Made by a program: the position numbers and the translations under genes
NCBI RefSeq assembly: GCF_003326475.1
Contig: NZ_JPWA01000010.1
Span: forward strand, 1-64,000
DNA from: Thalassospira xianhensis MCCC 1A02616
GTDB lineage: Bacteria > Pseudomonadota > Alphaproteobacteria > Rhodospirillales > Thalassospiraceae
Direction: 5' to 3'
DNA length: 64,000 nucleotides
In this document: piece by piece, positions 7,134-16,562 of the stretch
How positions within the stretch are numbered: the stretch's first letter is position 1
Layout: each line of letters starts with the position of its first letter
The notes under the pieces: model-generated
What the model saw: only the letters and a program-made list of their open reading frames with translations
The model's database searches: none
What the model was told of the DNA's origin: nothing

Positions 7134-8420
7134 CTATTGCGCCACGTCCGGCGTCCGGCCCTGCCCATCCGGCCCGTCCGGTGTCACTCCGGACGCTTGG
7201 GTTTCTGCGGCCAGCCGTGCGTTTGCCCGCACCGCACTTGGCGTATCCCCGGTCAGCTTTTTGAACGCCAGATTAAAGGTCGATTTCGAATTGAACCCGA
7301 CACTTAGCGCCACATCAAGGATCGTCCGGTCCGGCTCGGCCAGCAGCACCGCCCGGGCCTCTTCGATCCTCGCCCCATTGACATAGTCGAAGAAATTCTG
7401 CCCGACATGGTGATTCAGAACATAGGATAACTGATTGGGCGAAACCCCGACAGCACGGGCAAGCTTTGGCAGGGAAACCAGCGGGTCCAGCAGCAGATCA
7501 CCGCGCTTGCGAATATCATCAAGCCGCCTGCGCGCCAATGCCACACCATCTTCGTCAAGCAACGGCCGCGTGATCGGCTCCACGTCGGAACCCGTTAGAG
7601 AAGGCGCAGCAGAAACCACCGCCGAAACAGTGCTGTTTTCGGAACCTTGTACTGGCTGGGTCAGGTCTTCTTCATCTACCTCGCCCTCGCCCGGCCAATC
7701 AGGCATGACAAACAAAACCGGCTGGGTCGCGATTTCATAACTAAGCGCGAACAGCAGCACCAAAAATGCCACCCCGGTTCCCGACATCGCTAGGTCTTCA
7801 ACAAAGAAAAATGCCGCAATCTTACCGATCAGGGCTGTCAGGAAGATCAGGCTGACGCCACCAAGAATGACGCCCATCCAGCGGCACATCGCGTTGCGAT
7901 CCGCGCCGAGCTGTTCCTGTGCCTGACGGAAATATCGATGTGCCACCTTCCAGATCAGCAAAACATAAATTCCCGCCTGCGCGAAAATCGCAAACCAGCA
8001 AAAACTGCTGATGGCGGCAGGAACAGTAAAACTATGTTGAAAATCATCAGAAATGGGCATGCCATTGGTGATCGACCATGCCATGAGATTCAGGATCACA
8101 CCAGCCAGCACAAAATGCACCCAAGGCTGACGCGACGGCACACCCGAAACTTCGCGGAAGTAAAGATAAATAGCCGGGGCAATCAGGAAATTGGCCGGAA
8201 TGAATATCATTTCGACAACCTGATAGCTCTGCGGGGAAAAGAAGACCTCGGCGACATCTTCGAACAGATTGAACGCCACGGCAGCCAGAAAAAGCATCAT
8301 CCAGCGATTGGCGCGCAATGCACGCGCGCCTTCCGACCGAAGCAGCAGACAAAGGAATGCCGCCTGCGCGATGCCAGCGACGGCCACAATCAGATCAACA
8401 TAGTCATATATATCGTTCAT
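7134..8420 (-). CDS. Membrane-bound AraC-family transcriptional regulator
   Basis: 428 aa. The N-terminal ~230 residues form about seven hydrophobic helices. A polar linker follows, then a C-terminal AraC-type double HTH (LLDPLVSLPKLARAVGVSPNQLSYVLNHH ... DRTILDVALSVGFNSKSTFNLAFKKLTGDTPSAVR). The membrane half is presumably a sensor that keeps the DNA-binding part at the membrane; its signal is not known. It is divergent from the padR-RND operon across 365 bp and upstream of the ICMT-like gene, its likely target or operon partner. Confidence 0.88.
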   Translation of the reverse strand: MNDIYDYVDLIVAVAGIAQAAFLCLLLRSEGARALRANRWMMLFLAAVAFNLFEDVAEVFFSPQSYQVVEMIFIPANFLIAPAIYLYFREVSGVPSRQPWVHFVLAGVILNLMAWSITNGMPISDDFQHSFTVPAAISSFCWFAIFAQAGIYVLLIWKVAHRYFRQAQEQLGADRNAMCRWMGVILGGVSLIFLTALIGKIAAFFFVEDLAMSGTGVAFLVLLFALSYEIATQPVLFVMPDWPGEGEVDEEDLTQPVQGSENSTVSAVVSAAPSLTGSDVEPITRPLLDEDGVALARRRLDDIRKRGDLLLDPLVSLPKLARAVGVSPNQLSYVLNHHVGQNFFDYVNGARIEEARAVLLAEPDRTILDVALSVGFNSKSTFNLAFKKLTGDTPSAVRANARLAAETQASGVTPDGPDGQGRTPDVAQ

Positions 8421-8680
8421 GAACCTGTCTTATCCCGTTTGATCGGAGCCCGGCATTGCCCCCTTGCCGGGATGAAGAATTATCGTCCTATATCGTTTCA
8501 ATATGCACAAACAAACACAATCGGCGTCCGACAATGCACAGCCGGACGCCCAAACAGGCGAAATCAGACAACTTGCATCTTCGACCTGCATGGCTGCCCT
8601 GAAACGGATGATAAACATTCGTCAGTTTTGTAACAAACCACCTGCGTCAATCGTCATGAAACTATAAGGCACATTAAATT

Positions 8681-8733
8681 GACTATATCAGTTCGATATA
8701 CTAAGAATCGACATATATCGAACTGATATAGTC
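8681..8733. promoter_or_regulatory. Twin palindromic operator upstream of padR
   Basis: Two sites of the form TATATC-N5-GATATA lie at 8684-8700 and 8714-8730. The second is the exact reverse complement of the first, so the whole element is a perfect 20-bp inverted repeat with a 13-bp spacer. Site centres are 30 bp apart, about three helical turns, which suits two dimers on one DNA face. The distance to the padR start is ~55-70 bp. Autoregulation by the adjacent PadR protein is the simplest reading. Confidence 0.75.
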
Positions 8734-8785
8734 ATTCCGACACCTTTCCCTTGGGAATGATGATCGGATCGAGACGCATAACAGG

Positions 8786-9388
8786 ATGGATACCGAACAG
8801 AATATGGATGTACGCACTTTGTGCCTTGGCGCCCTGATGGGTGGTGAAGCAACCGGATACGAGATTCGCAAAATGTTTGAAGATGGCACCTTCAGCCATT
8901 TCCAGATCGCGTCTCTTGGTTCGATTTATCCGGCACTGACCAAGCTGACGCAGGACGGGATGGTAACCTTTGTCGAACGCGAACAGGAAAATCGTCCCGA
9001 CAAAAAGGTTTACCAGCTGACCAGTGAAGGCCGTAGGACATTCCTGCGGACACTTTTGCAGACCCGTCCGGGCGAGGATCGCTACCGGTCCGACATCCTT
9101 TTCATGCTGACCTTTGCCGAGGAATTGCCGATCGAGCTGACCGAGGCATTGATAGATGAATTTGCTGCCCGCCACGAAATGATGAAAATCGATATTGATC
9201 CGGACAATCCGCAAAAGGATGAATGTCCGCTTGCCCATGGTCGCGATGAAGACGGCCAACCGACCCCCGGGTGCCTCTTTGTCGCCGGACTTGGACAGGC
9301 GATGTGCGAAGCGACCCTTAACTTCATCCGCCAGAACAAGGCAGGACTGATCGAGGAATTGCGAACTCGCAAAGACAAGAAAGCCTGA
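8786..9388 (+). CDS. PadR-family transcriptional repressor
   Basis: 200 aa. The N-terminal winged helix is typical of PadR (LCLGALMGGEATGYEIRKMFEDG ... SLGSIYPALTKLTQDGMVTFV), followed by a long helical dimerisation domain. C147, H151, C163 and C174, plus C13, form a Cys/His set that is unusual for PadR and could bind metal or sense thiol-reactive compounds. ATG at 8786 lacks a clear ribosome-binding site; ATG at 8804 (MDVRTLCLG) fits typical PadR N-termini equally well. It is first in an operon with the RND adaptor and pump, and the twin palindrome upstream is its likely operator. Confidence 0.9.
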   Translation: MDTEQNMDVRTLCLGALMGGEATGYEIRKMFEDGTFSHFQIASLGSIYPALTKLTQDGMVTFVEREQENRPDKKVYQLTSEGRRTFLRTLLQTRPGEDRYRSDILFMLTFAEELPIELTEALIDEFAARHEMMKIDIDPDNPQKDECPLAHGRDEDGQPTPGCLFVAGLGQAMCEATLNFIRQNKAGLIEELRTRKDKKA

Positions 9389-9510
9389 CCTGCCGATAAG
9401 AATAAAAACAATACCAGAAAGAACAACAAGAACCGCAAGGTCACCCTGAACGCGCCACCGTATCAAGTGCCACACGCATTCCGTTTGGGCATATCTGAGG
9501 GAATTGAACC

Positions 9511-10683
9511 ATGAATGCTTCACGCCTTGTCGCCATCGTACTTGCCCTTGGGGCCGTACTTTGGGTTGGATCGGGATTACTGGCCGGGGATGAACCGGCC
9601 GAGACGGCGGAAACATCCGCATCCGGCATGGACGAAAATGCTGCCCCGGTTCCGACGGAATCACCATCAGTCGGGCACGCCCCACGTGCCGCTGTTCGCG
9701 TCAGAACCAGCGAAGCTGTCGAACATGTCGATATGCTGCGTATTTCGGGACGCACCGAAGCCGTGGTCTCCGTTGAAATTCGTGCCCAGATCGATGCCAT
9801 GGTCGAAGAAATCGGCGCGATCAAGGGTCAGCGCGTAAAAAAGGGTGATCTTTTGGTCAAGCTGGCGGTTGAAGATCGTTTGGCTCGTGTTGAAAAGGCG
9901 CGTGCCCTTGTGGCCCAGCGCGAACTTGAAAACAGTGCTGCCAAAAGCCTTGCAGAAAAGAATTACCGTTCGAAAACCGGTGTTGCTGAAACAAAGGCGC
10001 TTCTGGAAGAAGCGCGCGCGGATCTGAAACTGGCGCAGATCGAACTGACCCATACCGAAATCCATGCCCCGTTTGACGGTGTCGTTGAAGACCGCCCGGC
10101 GGAAATCGGTGACCTTCTGTCGATTGGCGATCCGGTCGCGACCCTGATCCAGGCCGATCCGATGCTGGTAGTTGCCCATGTTCCCGAACATTCGATTGGC
10201 GATATCCAGCACGGACAGCTGGCACATATCACGCTGTTTGATGGGCGTGAGGCGGATGGCGTTGTGCGGTATGTATCGCGCGTTTCAGACAATTCGACCC
10301 GGACCTATCGGGTCGAGGTCGAAATCGATAACACCGATCTGAGCATCCCTGACGGCATGACATCGGAATTGCAAATCCCGATTGGCACCAAGATGGCACA
10401 CCGTGTTGCCTCGTCGGTTTTGACGCTCAATGACGAAGGACAAGTCGGGGTGCGCGGAATCGTCGATGAGGACAAGGTTGCGTTTTATCCGGTGCAGCTT
10501 CAGGGCGGCAACCGTGACGGTATCTGGATCGGCGGATTGCCCGACAAGATCGACCTGATCGTGGTCGGCCATGACTGGGTCAAGGAAGGTGCGACTGTCG
10601 ATGTCAGTCGCCTTGAGGCAGACAATGCGTCCGAAGGGGCGCAGGACATGGCTGCAGCCCCCAAGGAAACGGTCGCGCGATAA
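9511..10683 (+). CDS. RND efflux periplasmic adaptor (membrane fusion protein)
   Basis: 390 aa. An N-terminal hydrophobic segment (VAIVLALGAVLWVGSGLLAG) without a lipobox anchors it in the inner membrane. It continues with a split lipoyl domain (VEEIGAIKGQRVKKGDLLVKL ... HTEIHAPFDGVVEDRPAEIGDLLSIGDPVATLIQ), an alpha-hairpin rich in Ala/Glu/Lys, and a beta-barrel domain. It bridges the RND pump to an outer-membrane channel; no channel gene is in the operon, so a distant TolC-like protein is presumably used. It is preceded by padR and followed by the pump gene after 30 bp. Confidence 0.93.
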   Translation: MNASRLVAIVLALGAVLWVGSGLLAGDEPAETAETSASGMDENAAPVPTESPSVGHAPRAAVRVRTSEAVEHVDMLRISGRTEAVVSVEIRAQIDAMVEEIGAIKGQRVKKGDLLVKLAVEDRLARVEKARALVAQRELENSAAKSLAEKNYRSKTGVAETKALLEEARADLKLAQIELTHTEIHAPFDGVVEDRPAEIGDLLSIGDPVATLIQADPMLVVAHVPEHSIGDIQHGQLAHITLFDGREADGVVRYVSRVSDNSTRTYRVEVEIDNTDLSIPDGMTSELQIPIGTKMAHRVASSVLTLNDEGQVGVRGIVDEDKVAFYPVQLQGGNRDGIWIGGLPDKIDLIVVGHDWVKEGATVDVSRLEADNASEGAQDMAAAPKETVAR

Positions 10684-10713
10684 GCGTGGCATTGAGGAAC
10701 CGGAGACAGAAGA

Positions 10714-13700
10714 ATGTCCCTCATTGATATTGCGCTTGACCGTTCGCGCACCGTTATCCTGACCCTGATCCTGCTTTTGGTGACCGGTTGGGTGGGGTAC
10801 AACGCGATCCCCAAAGAAGCCGACCCGGATGTCCAGATTCCGGTCCTTTATGTGTCGATGCATCATGACGGTATTTCGCCCGAAGATGCCGAACGGCTTT
10901 TGCTGCGTCCGATGGAACAGGAACTTCGCACCATCGAGGGTGTGAAGGAAATGACGTCGCAATCCTATCAGGATGGCGCATCGGTCACGCTTGAATTCTA
11001 CTCAGATGTCGATATCGACGACGCGCTTGCCGATGTGCGTGAACGCGTCGACATTGCCAAATCCGAACTGCCCGACGAAACCGACGACCCCGAAGTTCAC
11101 GAGGTTAACCTGTCGCTGTTCCCGGTTCTGGTCGTGACCCTTGCCGGTGAAGTACCCGAACGTACCCTGTTGCGTCTGGCGCGCGATCTGAAAGATGACA
11201 TCGAAGGCATCCCTGCGGTCCTTGAAGCCAATCTTGCCGGCGACCGCGAGGAACTGGTCGAATTTGTGATCGACCCGATGAAGGTCGAGGCCTATCGCCT
11301 GAACGGTGTCGATATCGTATCGCTGGTCCGCAATTCAAACGCGCTTGTGGCGGCCGGTGCCATCGATACCGGATCGGGCCGTTTCAACATCAAGGTTCCG
11401 GGCCTGTTTGAAACGGTCAATGATATCCTTGATATGCCGCTGGTCGTCGACGGGGATTCCGTCATCCGGTTCCGAGATATCGGCGAAGTCCGCAGGACCT
11501 TCAAGGATGCCGAGAGCTTTGCGCGACTGAACGGACAATCGGCCATCGCGATCGAGGTTTCCAAACGTGTTGGCGAAAACATCATTGATGTGATCGACAA
11601 CATCAAGTCGGTCACAGCCGAGGCCGCCCAATCCTTCCCGCCCAATGTCACCGTCAGCTATTCGCAGGATAAATCATCAGATATCCGCACCATGCTGACC
11701 GACCTTCAGAACAGTGTGATCCTTGCGATCCTGCTGGTGATGGTGGTTGTGATCTGGTCGCTGGGCTGGCGATCGGGGCTTCTGGTTGGGCTTGCCATTC
11801 CAGGGTCGTTCCTGACGGCAATCCTGATCCTTTGGGCGCTGGGCATGACGGTCAATATCGTCGTTCTGTTCAGTCTGATCCTTGCGGTCGGGATGCTAGT
11901 GGATGGTGCAATTGTTGTAACCGAATATGCTGATCGCAAAATGCTGGACGGATTACCGCGCAAGCAGGCCTATCCGTTGGCGGCCAAACGCATGGCGATG
12001 CCTATCATTGCATCGACGGCAACGACCCTGGCGGCCTTCCTGCCGCTGGCATTCTGGCCCGATATTGTCGGCGAATTCATGAAATTCCTGCCGATCACGG
12101 TTCTGTTTACCCTGTCAGCATCACTGGTCATGGCCCTGATCTTTGTGCCAACGGTGGGTGCATGGTTTGGCAAGCCCGGTTCGGCATCAAGCGAGGCACT
12201 GGACGCGGTTGCGGCAGGCCGGATGGATCGTTTGCACGATCTTAAGGGCGGCACGGGTTTTTATGTACGGCTGCTTAAAGGTTCATTGCGGTTCCATTGG
12301 CTGGTTGTGCCGATGGCGTTTGTCATCCTGATCGGCGTATGGGCGGCATTTGGCGTATTTGGTCGCGGGGTAGAGTTTTTCCCCGCAGTCGAGCCCGAAG
12401 TCGCCGCCGTTCAGGTACGTGCGCGCGGCAATATGTCCTACTATGAACAGGATGCGTTGCTCAAAGAAGTCGAGGACCGCATTCTGGGTCTTGATGCAAG
12501 GCATGAAGGCGAACACTGGTTTGATACGGTTTATGCCCGCTCGGGCCGTAGTGCAAGCAGTGGTGGCAACGACACTCCCGAAGACGTGATCGGTGTAATC
12601 CAGCTTGAATATGCCGATTGGCAATCGCGTCCGAAAGCGACCGAGATCGAACATCGCATCCTTGAAGAAACGGCCGATCTGGCCGGATTACAGATCGAAA
12701 TTCGCGCCGCCGAAGCAGGCCCACCACAAGGCAAGGATGTCCAGATTCAGTTGCGTTCGCTTTATCCCGACGCGCTGGATGAAACTGCAACCATGCTGAT
12801 GACCGGATTGCAGGAAATGGGCGGTCTTTACAATTTCGAAGACGGCAAATCGCCCCCGGGCATTGACTGGGAATATACTGTCGACCGTGCGCAGGCCTTG
12901 AAATTTGGGGCGGATATCACCCAGATCGGCAATGTGATCAAACTGGTAACCAACGGGATCAATTTTTCGACGTATCGTCCGGATGATTCGACCGAGGAAA
13001 TTGACATTGTCGGGCGTTATCCGGCTGAACACAGATCGCTTGAAGAACTGCAAAGTCTTCAGATCGTGACCGACAAGGGTCTGGTACCACTGGCGAATTT
13101 CGTCAAACGCACGGCAAAACCCAAAACCGGCACATTGTCACGTGTTGACAGCCGCCGTGCCCTGACGGTGAAGGCCGACGTTGCCGAAGGCATTCTGGTC
13201 GACACCAAGGTCCAGGAGGTCAAGGAATGGATGAAAACCCTTGATATCGATCCACGGGTTTCAGTCGAATTCAAGGGTCAGGACGAGGAACAGCAAAAAT
13301 CCGCAGACTTCCTGAAAAACGCTTTTTCGGTCGCCCTGTTCATCATGTTCGTCATTCTGGTGACCCAGTTCAATAGCATATCCAGTTCGCTTCTGATCAT
13401 GATCGCGATCGTCATGTCAACGGCCGGTGTGTTCCTTGGTCTGATGATCACCGGGCAGGCGTTTTCAATCGTCATGAACGGGATCGGGGTCGTGGCACTA
13501 GCCGGGATTGTGGTGAACAACAACATCGTTCTGATTGATACGTTTGACCGGCTCAAACACAGTGCCGACAGTATCGAAACCGCGATCCTGCAAACCGGGG
13601 CACAGCGTTTGCGTCCTGTGATGTTGACCACTGTTACCACGATCCTTGGTCTGGTACCGATGGTGCTGCAGATCAATATCGATTTTGCCGAACGTTCGAT

Positions 13701-13914
13701 GTCGATCGGAGCACCTTCTACCCAGTGGTGGGTGCAGCTTTCGACATCCATCGCGTTTGGTCTGGCATTTGCCACCGTACTGACCCTGGTCTTTACCCCC
13801 TGCGCGCTGATGATGCGTCACAAAGCGGGCATCGGCTGGCGGAAACTGAAAACACGTATGACAGAAAAATTTGGCCGGGGTGGTACACCCCAATCGGCCG
13901 ATCACGGTGTATAA
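10714..13914 (+). CDS. RND efflux transporter permease (AcrB/MexF superfamily)
   Basis: 1066 aa, normal length, with the expected 12 transmembrane helices: one at the N-terminus, a block near residues 335-500, one near 530, and a block near 870-1040 around two large periplasmic loops. TM4 reads AVGMLVDGAIVVTEYADRK, with one Asp where AcrB has the DD pair. TM10 reads ALAGIVVNNNIVLIDTFDRL, with Asn instead of the AcrB Lys. Both are features of the metal/other HAE branches rather than of AcrB itself. The substrate is not predictable. It is the last gene of the padR operon, followed by two strong hairpin terminators. Confidence 0.94.
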   Translation: MSLIDIALDRSRTVILTLILLLVTGWVGYNAIPKEADPDVQIPVLYVSMHHDGISPEDAERLLLRPMEQELRTIEGVKEMTSQSYQDGASVTLEFYSDVDIDDALADVRERVDIAKSELPDETDDPEVHEVNLSLFPVLVVTLAGEVPERTLLRLARDLKDDIEGIPAVLEANLAGDREELVEFVIDPMKVEAYRLNGVDIVSLVRNSNALVAAGAIDTGSGRFNIKVPGLFETVNDILDMPLVVDGDSVIRFRDIGEVRRTFKDAESFARLNGQSAIAIEVSKRVGENIIDVIDNIKSVTAEAAQSFPPNVTVSYSQDKSSDIRTMLTDLQNSVILAILLVMVVVIWSLGWRSGLLVGLAIPGSFLTAILILWALGMTVNIVVLFSLILAVGMLVDGAIVVTEYADRKMLDGLPRKQAYPLAAKRMAMPIIASTATTLAAFLPLAFWPDIVGEFMKFLPITVLFTLSASLVMALIFVPTVGAWFGKPGSASSEALDAVAAGRMDRLHDLKGGTGFYVRLLKGSLRFHWLVVPMAFVILIGVWAAFGVFGRGVEFFPAVEPEVAAVQVRARGNMSYYEQDALLKEVEDRILGLDARHEGEHWFDTVYARSGRSASSGGNDTPEDVIGVIQLEYADWQSRPKATEIEHRILEETADLAGLQIEIRAAEAGPPQGKDVQIQLRSLYPDALDETATMLMTGLQEMGGLYNFEDGKSPPGIDWEYTVDRAQALKFGADITQIGNVIKLVTNGINFSTYRPDDSTEEIDIVGRYPAEHRSLEELQSLQIVTDKGLVPLANFVKRTAKPKTGTLSRVDSRRALTVKADVAEGILVDTKVQEVKEWMKTLDIDPRVSVEFKGQDEEQQKSADFLKNAFSVALFIMFVILVTQFNSISSSLLIMIAIVMSTAGVFLGLMITGQAFSIVMNGIGVVALAGIVVNNNIVLIDTFDRLKHSADSIETAILQTGAQRLRPVMLTTVTTILGLVPMVLQINIDFAERSMSIGAPSTQWWVQLSTSIAFGLAFATVLTLVFTPCALMMRHKAGIGWRKLKTRMTEKFGRGGTPQSADHGV

Positions 13915-13941
13915 AACCCGGCGACATCTGACATAACAGAA

Positions 13942-13980
13942 AAACCGCGCGACATTCCCCCCGACCCCGCCGCGCGGTTT
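13942..13980 (+). terminator. Hairpin 1 after the RND operon
   Basis: A 10-bp perfect stem AAACCGCGCG / CGCGCGGTTT with a 19-nt C-rich loop, 27 bp after the pump stop codon. The terminal TTT gives a short U-tract. Confidence 0.7.
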
Positions 13981-14020
13981 GACCGGCCCCCTGCTACGCA
14001 TCGGGGGCCGGTCTTCTTCT
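13981..14020 (+). terminator. Hairpin 2 after the RND operon
   Basis: An 11-bp perfect stem GACCGGCCCCC (13981-13991) / GGGGGCCGGTC (14003-14013) immediately after hairpin 1, followed by TTCTTCTT. The two hairpins together look like a tandem terminator insulating the following region. Confidence 0.75.
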
Positions 14021-14362
14021 TGGGGAAAGAATTAGACGGAACAATTTGTCCTGCCATCGCTCCGTCTGGCGAACGGCCAAAACGGATAGAATGGTCCGAA
14101 GCCATAACGGGCGTCTGTCCAATGTCATTGCCGGCTCATCGCGAAGAAAATTCCGATCACAAAATGGTAATTCCGTCGCGATTCTTGACGAAAGTCTAAT
14201 GGCTTTATCGCACATGAGGCAGTGCAATTGCGGTTTCAAGACCAAACCTAGTGATAGGGGAAAACCTTCTTTTGGATAGCGGGGCCTACATAATTTACTA
14301 ATGAATTCGGCGCTATCCTGATCACAAAACAATAACGATCCTTGTAAATTCGGGAACAGAAC
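14021..14362. other. Intergenic region, no gene seen
   Basis: The small frames here overlap the terminators or lack ribosome-binding sites and look spurious. The last ~100 bp are AT-rich and probably carry the promoter of the 14363 gene. Confidence 0.5.
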
Positions 14363-15298
14363 ATGGGATTGCGGATGATGCGTTGGCGCAAATATCGCGC
14401 CGTATCCGGTCTGATCGGACTTGTTGCCCTGCCCTTCATGGCAGTGGTCGCCAACGCTGATGCCCCGGGCACCCTGACCTGGGCGGTCCCACCTTTCGCA
14501 CCGGCCTTCATTTCCGAAGATGGTAAACTTACCGGCTATGCCTCAGATACTCAGAACTGGTTTGCCGCGCGGCTGGACGATTATCAGCACGAAATCATGG
14601 AAGTTCCTCTGGCGCGGCTTCTGGCGGAAATGCGCAACGGGGCTGCCGATGACCATCCCGGCCATATACGGTGCAGTACAACCCTGATCCCGACCGACGA
14701 GCGACGCGAATATATCAGCTTTGCCAAGACCATTCTGCTGCACCTGCCGATTTCGGTCGTCATCCGCGCAGAGGACGAGGCAAATTTCAAACCCTTCCTT
14801 GACGAAGAAGGTCATATCCAGCTTGGCAAATTGATGGCGAACGGGGATATGACCACCGCCCTGCGGATCGGACGATCTTACGGGGCACTGATTGACAATT
14901 ATGTCGAAAGATATCGCAATGCCCCGCAGATCATGCCGGTGGCCGACGACAGCAAGCTTTTGAAACTTCTTGAACTGGGCCGGATCGACTGGACATTCTA
15001 TTTCCCGTCCGAAGCGGAATTTTACCGGCGGGAAACCGCGCCAAACCAGATGATCAAGTCATTGCCGATCCGTGGCAACACAAACCTGCTTGAAGCGACC
15101 ATCGGCTGTGCGAAAACACCGGCTGGTCAACAGGCGATTGCCCGGATCAACCAGATTGTCGCCACCAATCCCGACATGCCATGGACCAACTTTTATGCTG
15201 CATGGCTTTCCCCCCAGGATCGCGAATGGTTTGTCGCGGCGCGAGCCCATTATATTGATCCCAAGCAGTTCGAAGCACTTCTGACGCCAAGAAAATAA
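14363..15298 (+). CDS. Orphan periplasmic solute-binding-like protein (SBP_bac_3 type), paralog 1
   Basis: 311 aa with a signal peptide (LIGLVALPFMAVVANA, cleavage before DAPGTL). The body resembles the bacterial family 3 binding fold, with TWAVPPFAPAFISEDGKLTGYASDTQNWFAARL at the N-terminal lobe, a CSTTLIPTDERREYISFAKT segment, and LELGRIDWTFYFPSEAEFYRRE near residue 215. No permease or ATPase gene is nearby, so it is not an obvious ABC subunit; such proteins can serve signalling or scavenging. It is paralogous to the next gene (shared GRIDW...P.E.EF.RR and IGCAKT/VACSRS segments). Confidence 0.78.
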   Translation: MGLRMMRWRKYRAVSGLIGLVALPFMAVVANADAPGTLTWAVPPFAPAFISEDGKLTGYASDTQNWFAARLDDYQHEIMEVPLARLLAEMRNGAADDHPGHIRCSTTLIPTDERREYISFAKTILLHLPISVVIRAEDEANFKPFLDEEGHIQLGKLMANGDMTTALRIGRSYGALIDNYVERYRNAPQIMPVADDSKLLKLLELGRIDWTFYFPSEAEFYRRETAPNQMIKSLPIRGNTNLLEATIGCAKTPAGQQAIARINQIVATNPDMPWTNFYAAWLSPQDREWFVAARAHYIDPKQFEALLTPRK

Positions 15299-15547
15299 AT
15301 CGCGTCTCCGTGTCTCACCAGACAACCCCCTATCCTAAAGTGACTATCCTTGCCCGGATATCGGGGACCGTTTTCCACGCCTACCCGCTTTCTGATATCC
15401 AGAATGTAAGCCCCTTCGCGGCAGTTAAATCGGGTTGCAACACGATTTTCTATTGCATGGCTATTGATCTATGCCAGCAACCCACCACTTTTGGATAAGC
15501 ATGGATAGAAACACGGACCCGCGCATCTTGGCGACGGGTATATTGGT

Positions 15548-16495
15548 ATGTGCCGTCGCTATTTCAGGTCCCTCATAATTGCCGGAATTTCGGCAATACT
15601 GGCTTCGCAAATACCTGCGGCAATGGCGCAGGAACCCGTGCCACTGCGTGTTGGTCCCGTAACTTCATCAACACCGGAAACCAGAACGGATATTGTCTGG
15701 GCAGTAGACGCCATCACACCGGGCTTCATAAAGGTCGAGGGTCGGTTGAACGGCTACGGTGCGCAAATGCTGGACTGGTTTATCACGCGCATGCCCGAAT
15801 ATAACCATCTGGTGCAAATCCTGCCGCGCCGTAGTGCCTATGATGCCATGCGCGCGGCTGCGGAAAACGGTAAAACCATCTGTATCCCCGGAACCCAATA
15901 TACCCCGGAACGCGCACAGGATTTCGCCATAAGTGGCACCGTCGCGCCGTTGCTTCCGCTTTCGGTTGTCGTTTTAGGCAGCGCCCGCCACTCCTTCCGG
16001 CCATATATGCTGGAAAACGGGATGATCGATCTGGTCGCGCTGCTTGGTGATACATCACGTTATACAGCGCTGGCAAAGTCCCGGTCTTATGGACCCGAAG
16101 TTGACAGCATTCTGGCAGCTGCGATCAATGCGCCAAATGTTTTGCGCACTGATAACCAGTCGAGCTTTCCGATGATGCTGGAAATAGGTCGCATTGACTG
16201 GATGCTGGCCTATCCGGTTGAAATCGAGTTCCATCGCCGTCAGGCCAAGGATGCATCCGACACATTGTCGTTGCCCATTCAGGGGCTACCACGCCTTATG
16301 AATATCAGCGTGGCCTGCAGTCGGTCAGAAAACGGTATCGGGGCGGTAAACAAGATCAACGCCATCCTTGCCAGCCATCCCGTTATGCCGTGGCTTGAAT
16401 ATTATATCGATTATCTTGGCCACGAGGACCGCGCCCGTTTCCTTGATGCCCTGAGAGAATTCAAACAGTCACGAGACCTTCCGGTCGGACAATAA
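15548..16495 (+). CDS. Orphan periplasmic solute-binding-like protein, paralog 2
   Basis: 315 aa with a signal peptide ending at PAAMA before QEPVPL. It aligns by eye along its length with the 14363 product: IVWAVDAITPGFIKVEGRLNGYGAQMLDWFITRM, TICIPGTQYTPERAQDFAISGT, LEIGRIDWMLAYPVEIEFHRR, and a final MPWLEYYIDYLGHEDRARFL block. The two arose by duplication but have diverged strongly. A 249-bp gap separates them, so each may have its own promoter. The ligand is unknown. Confidence 0.76.
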   Translation: MCRRYFRSLIIAGISAILASQIPAAMAQEPVPLRVGPVTSSTPETRTDIVWAVDAITPGFIKVEGRLNGYGAQMLDWFITRMPEYNHLVQILPRRSAYDAMRAAAENGKTICIPGTQYTPERAQDFAISGTVAPLLPLSVVVLGSARHSFRPYMLENGMIDLVALLGDTSRYTALAKSRSYGPEVDSILAAAINAPNVLRTDNQSSFPMMLEIGRIDWMLAYPVEIEFHRRQAKDASDTLSLPIQGLPRLMNISVACSRSENGIGAVNKINAILASHPVMPWLEYYIDYLGHEDRARFLDALREFKQSRDLPVGQ

Positions 16496-16562
16496 CATCG
16501 CCCCCAAATGAAACAGGCACCGCCAAACACGGTGCCTGTCTGAGAATTTCGGCCGGATACGA

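Noticed and set aside
13994-14332. Minus-strand 112-residue frame after the RND operon
   Set aside because: It runs through the terminator hairpins, has no ribosome-binding site and no protein-like pattern.
15501-15578. Short plus-strand frame MDRNTDPRILATG... just before the second binding-protein gene
   Set aside because: It looks like a signal-peptide start, but it stops after 25 residues and is in another frame; the 15548 ATG already gives a complete signal peptide.
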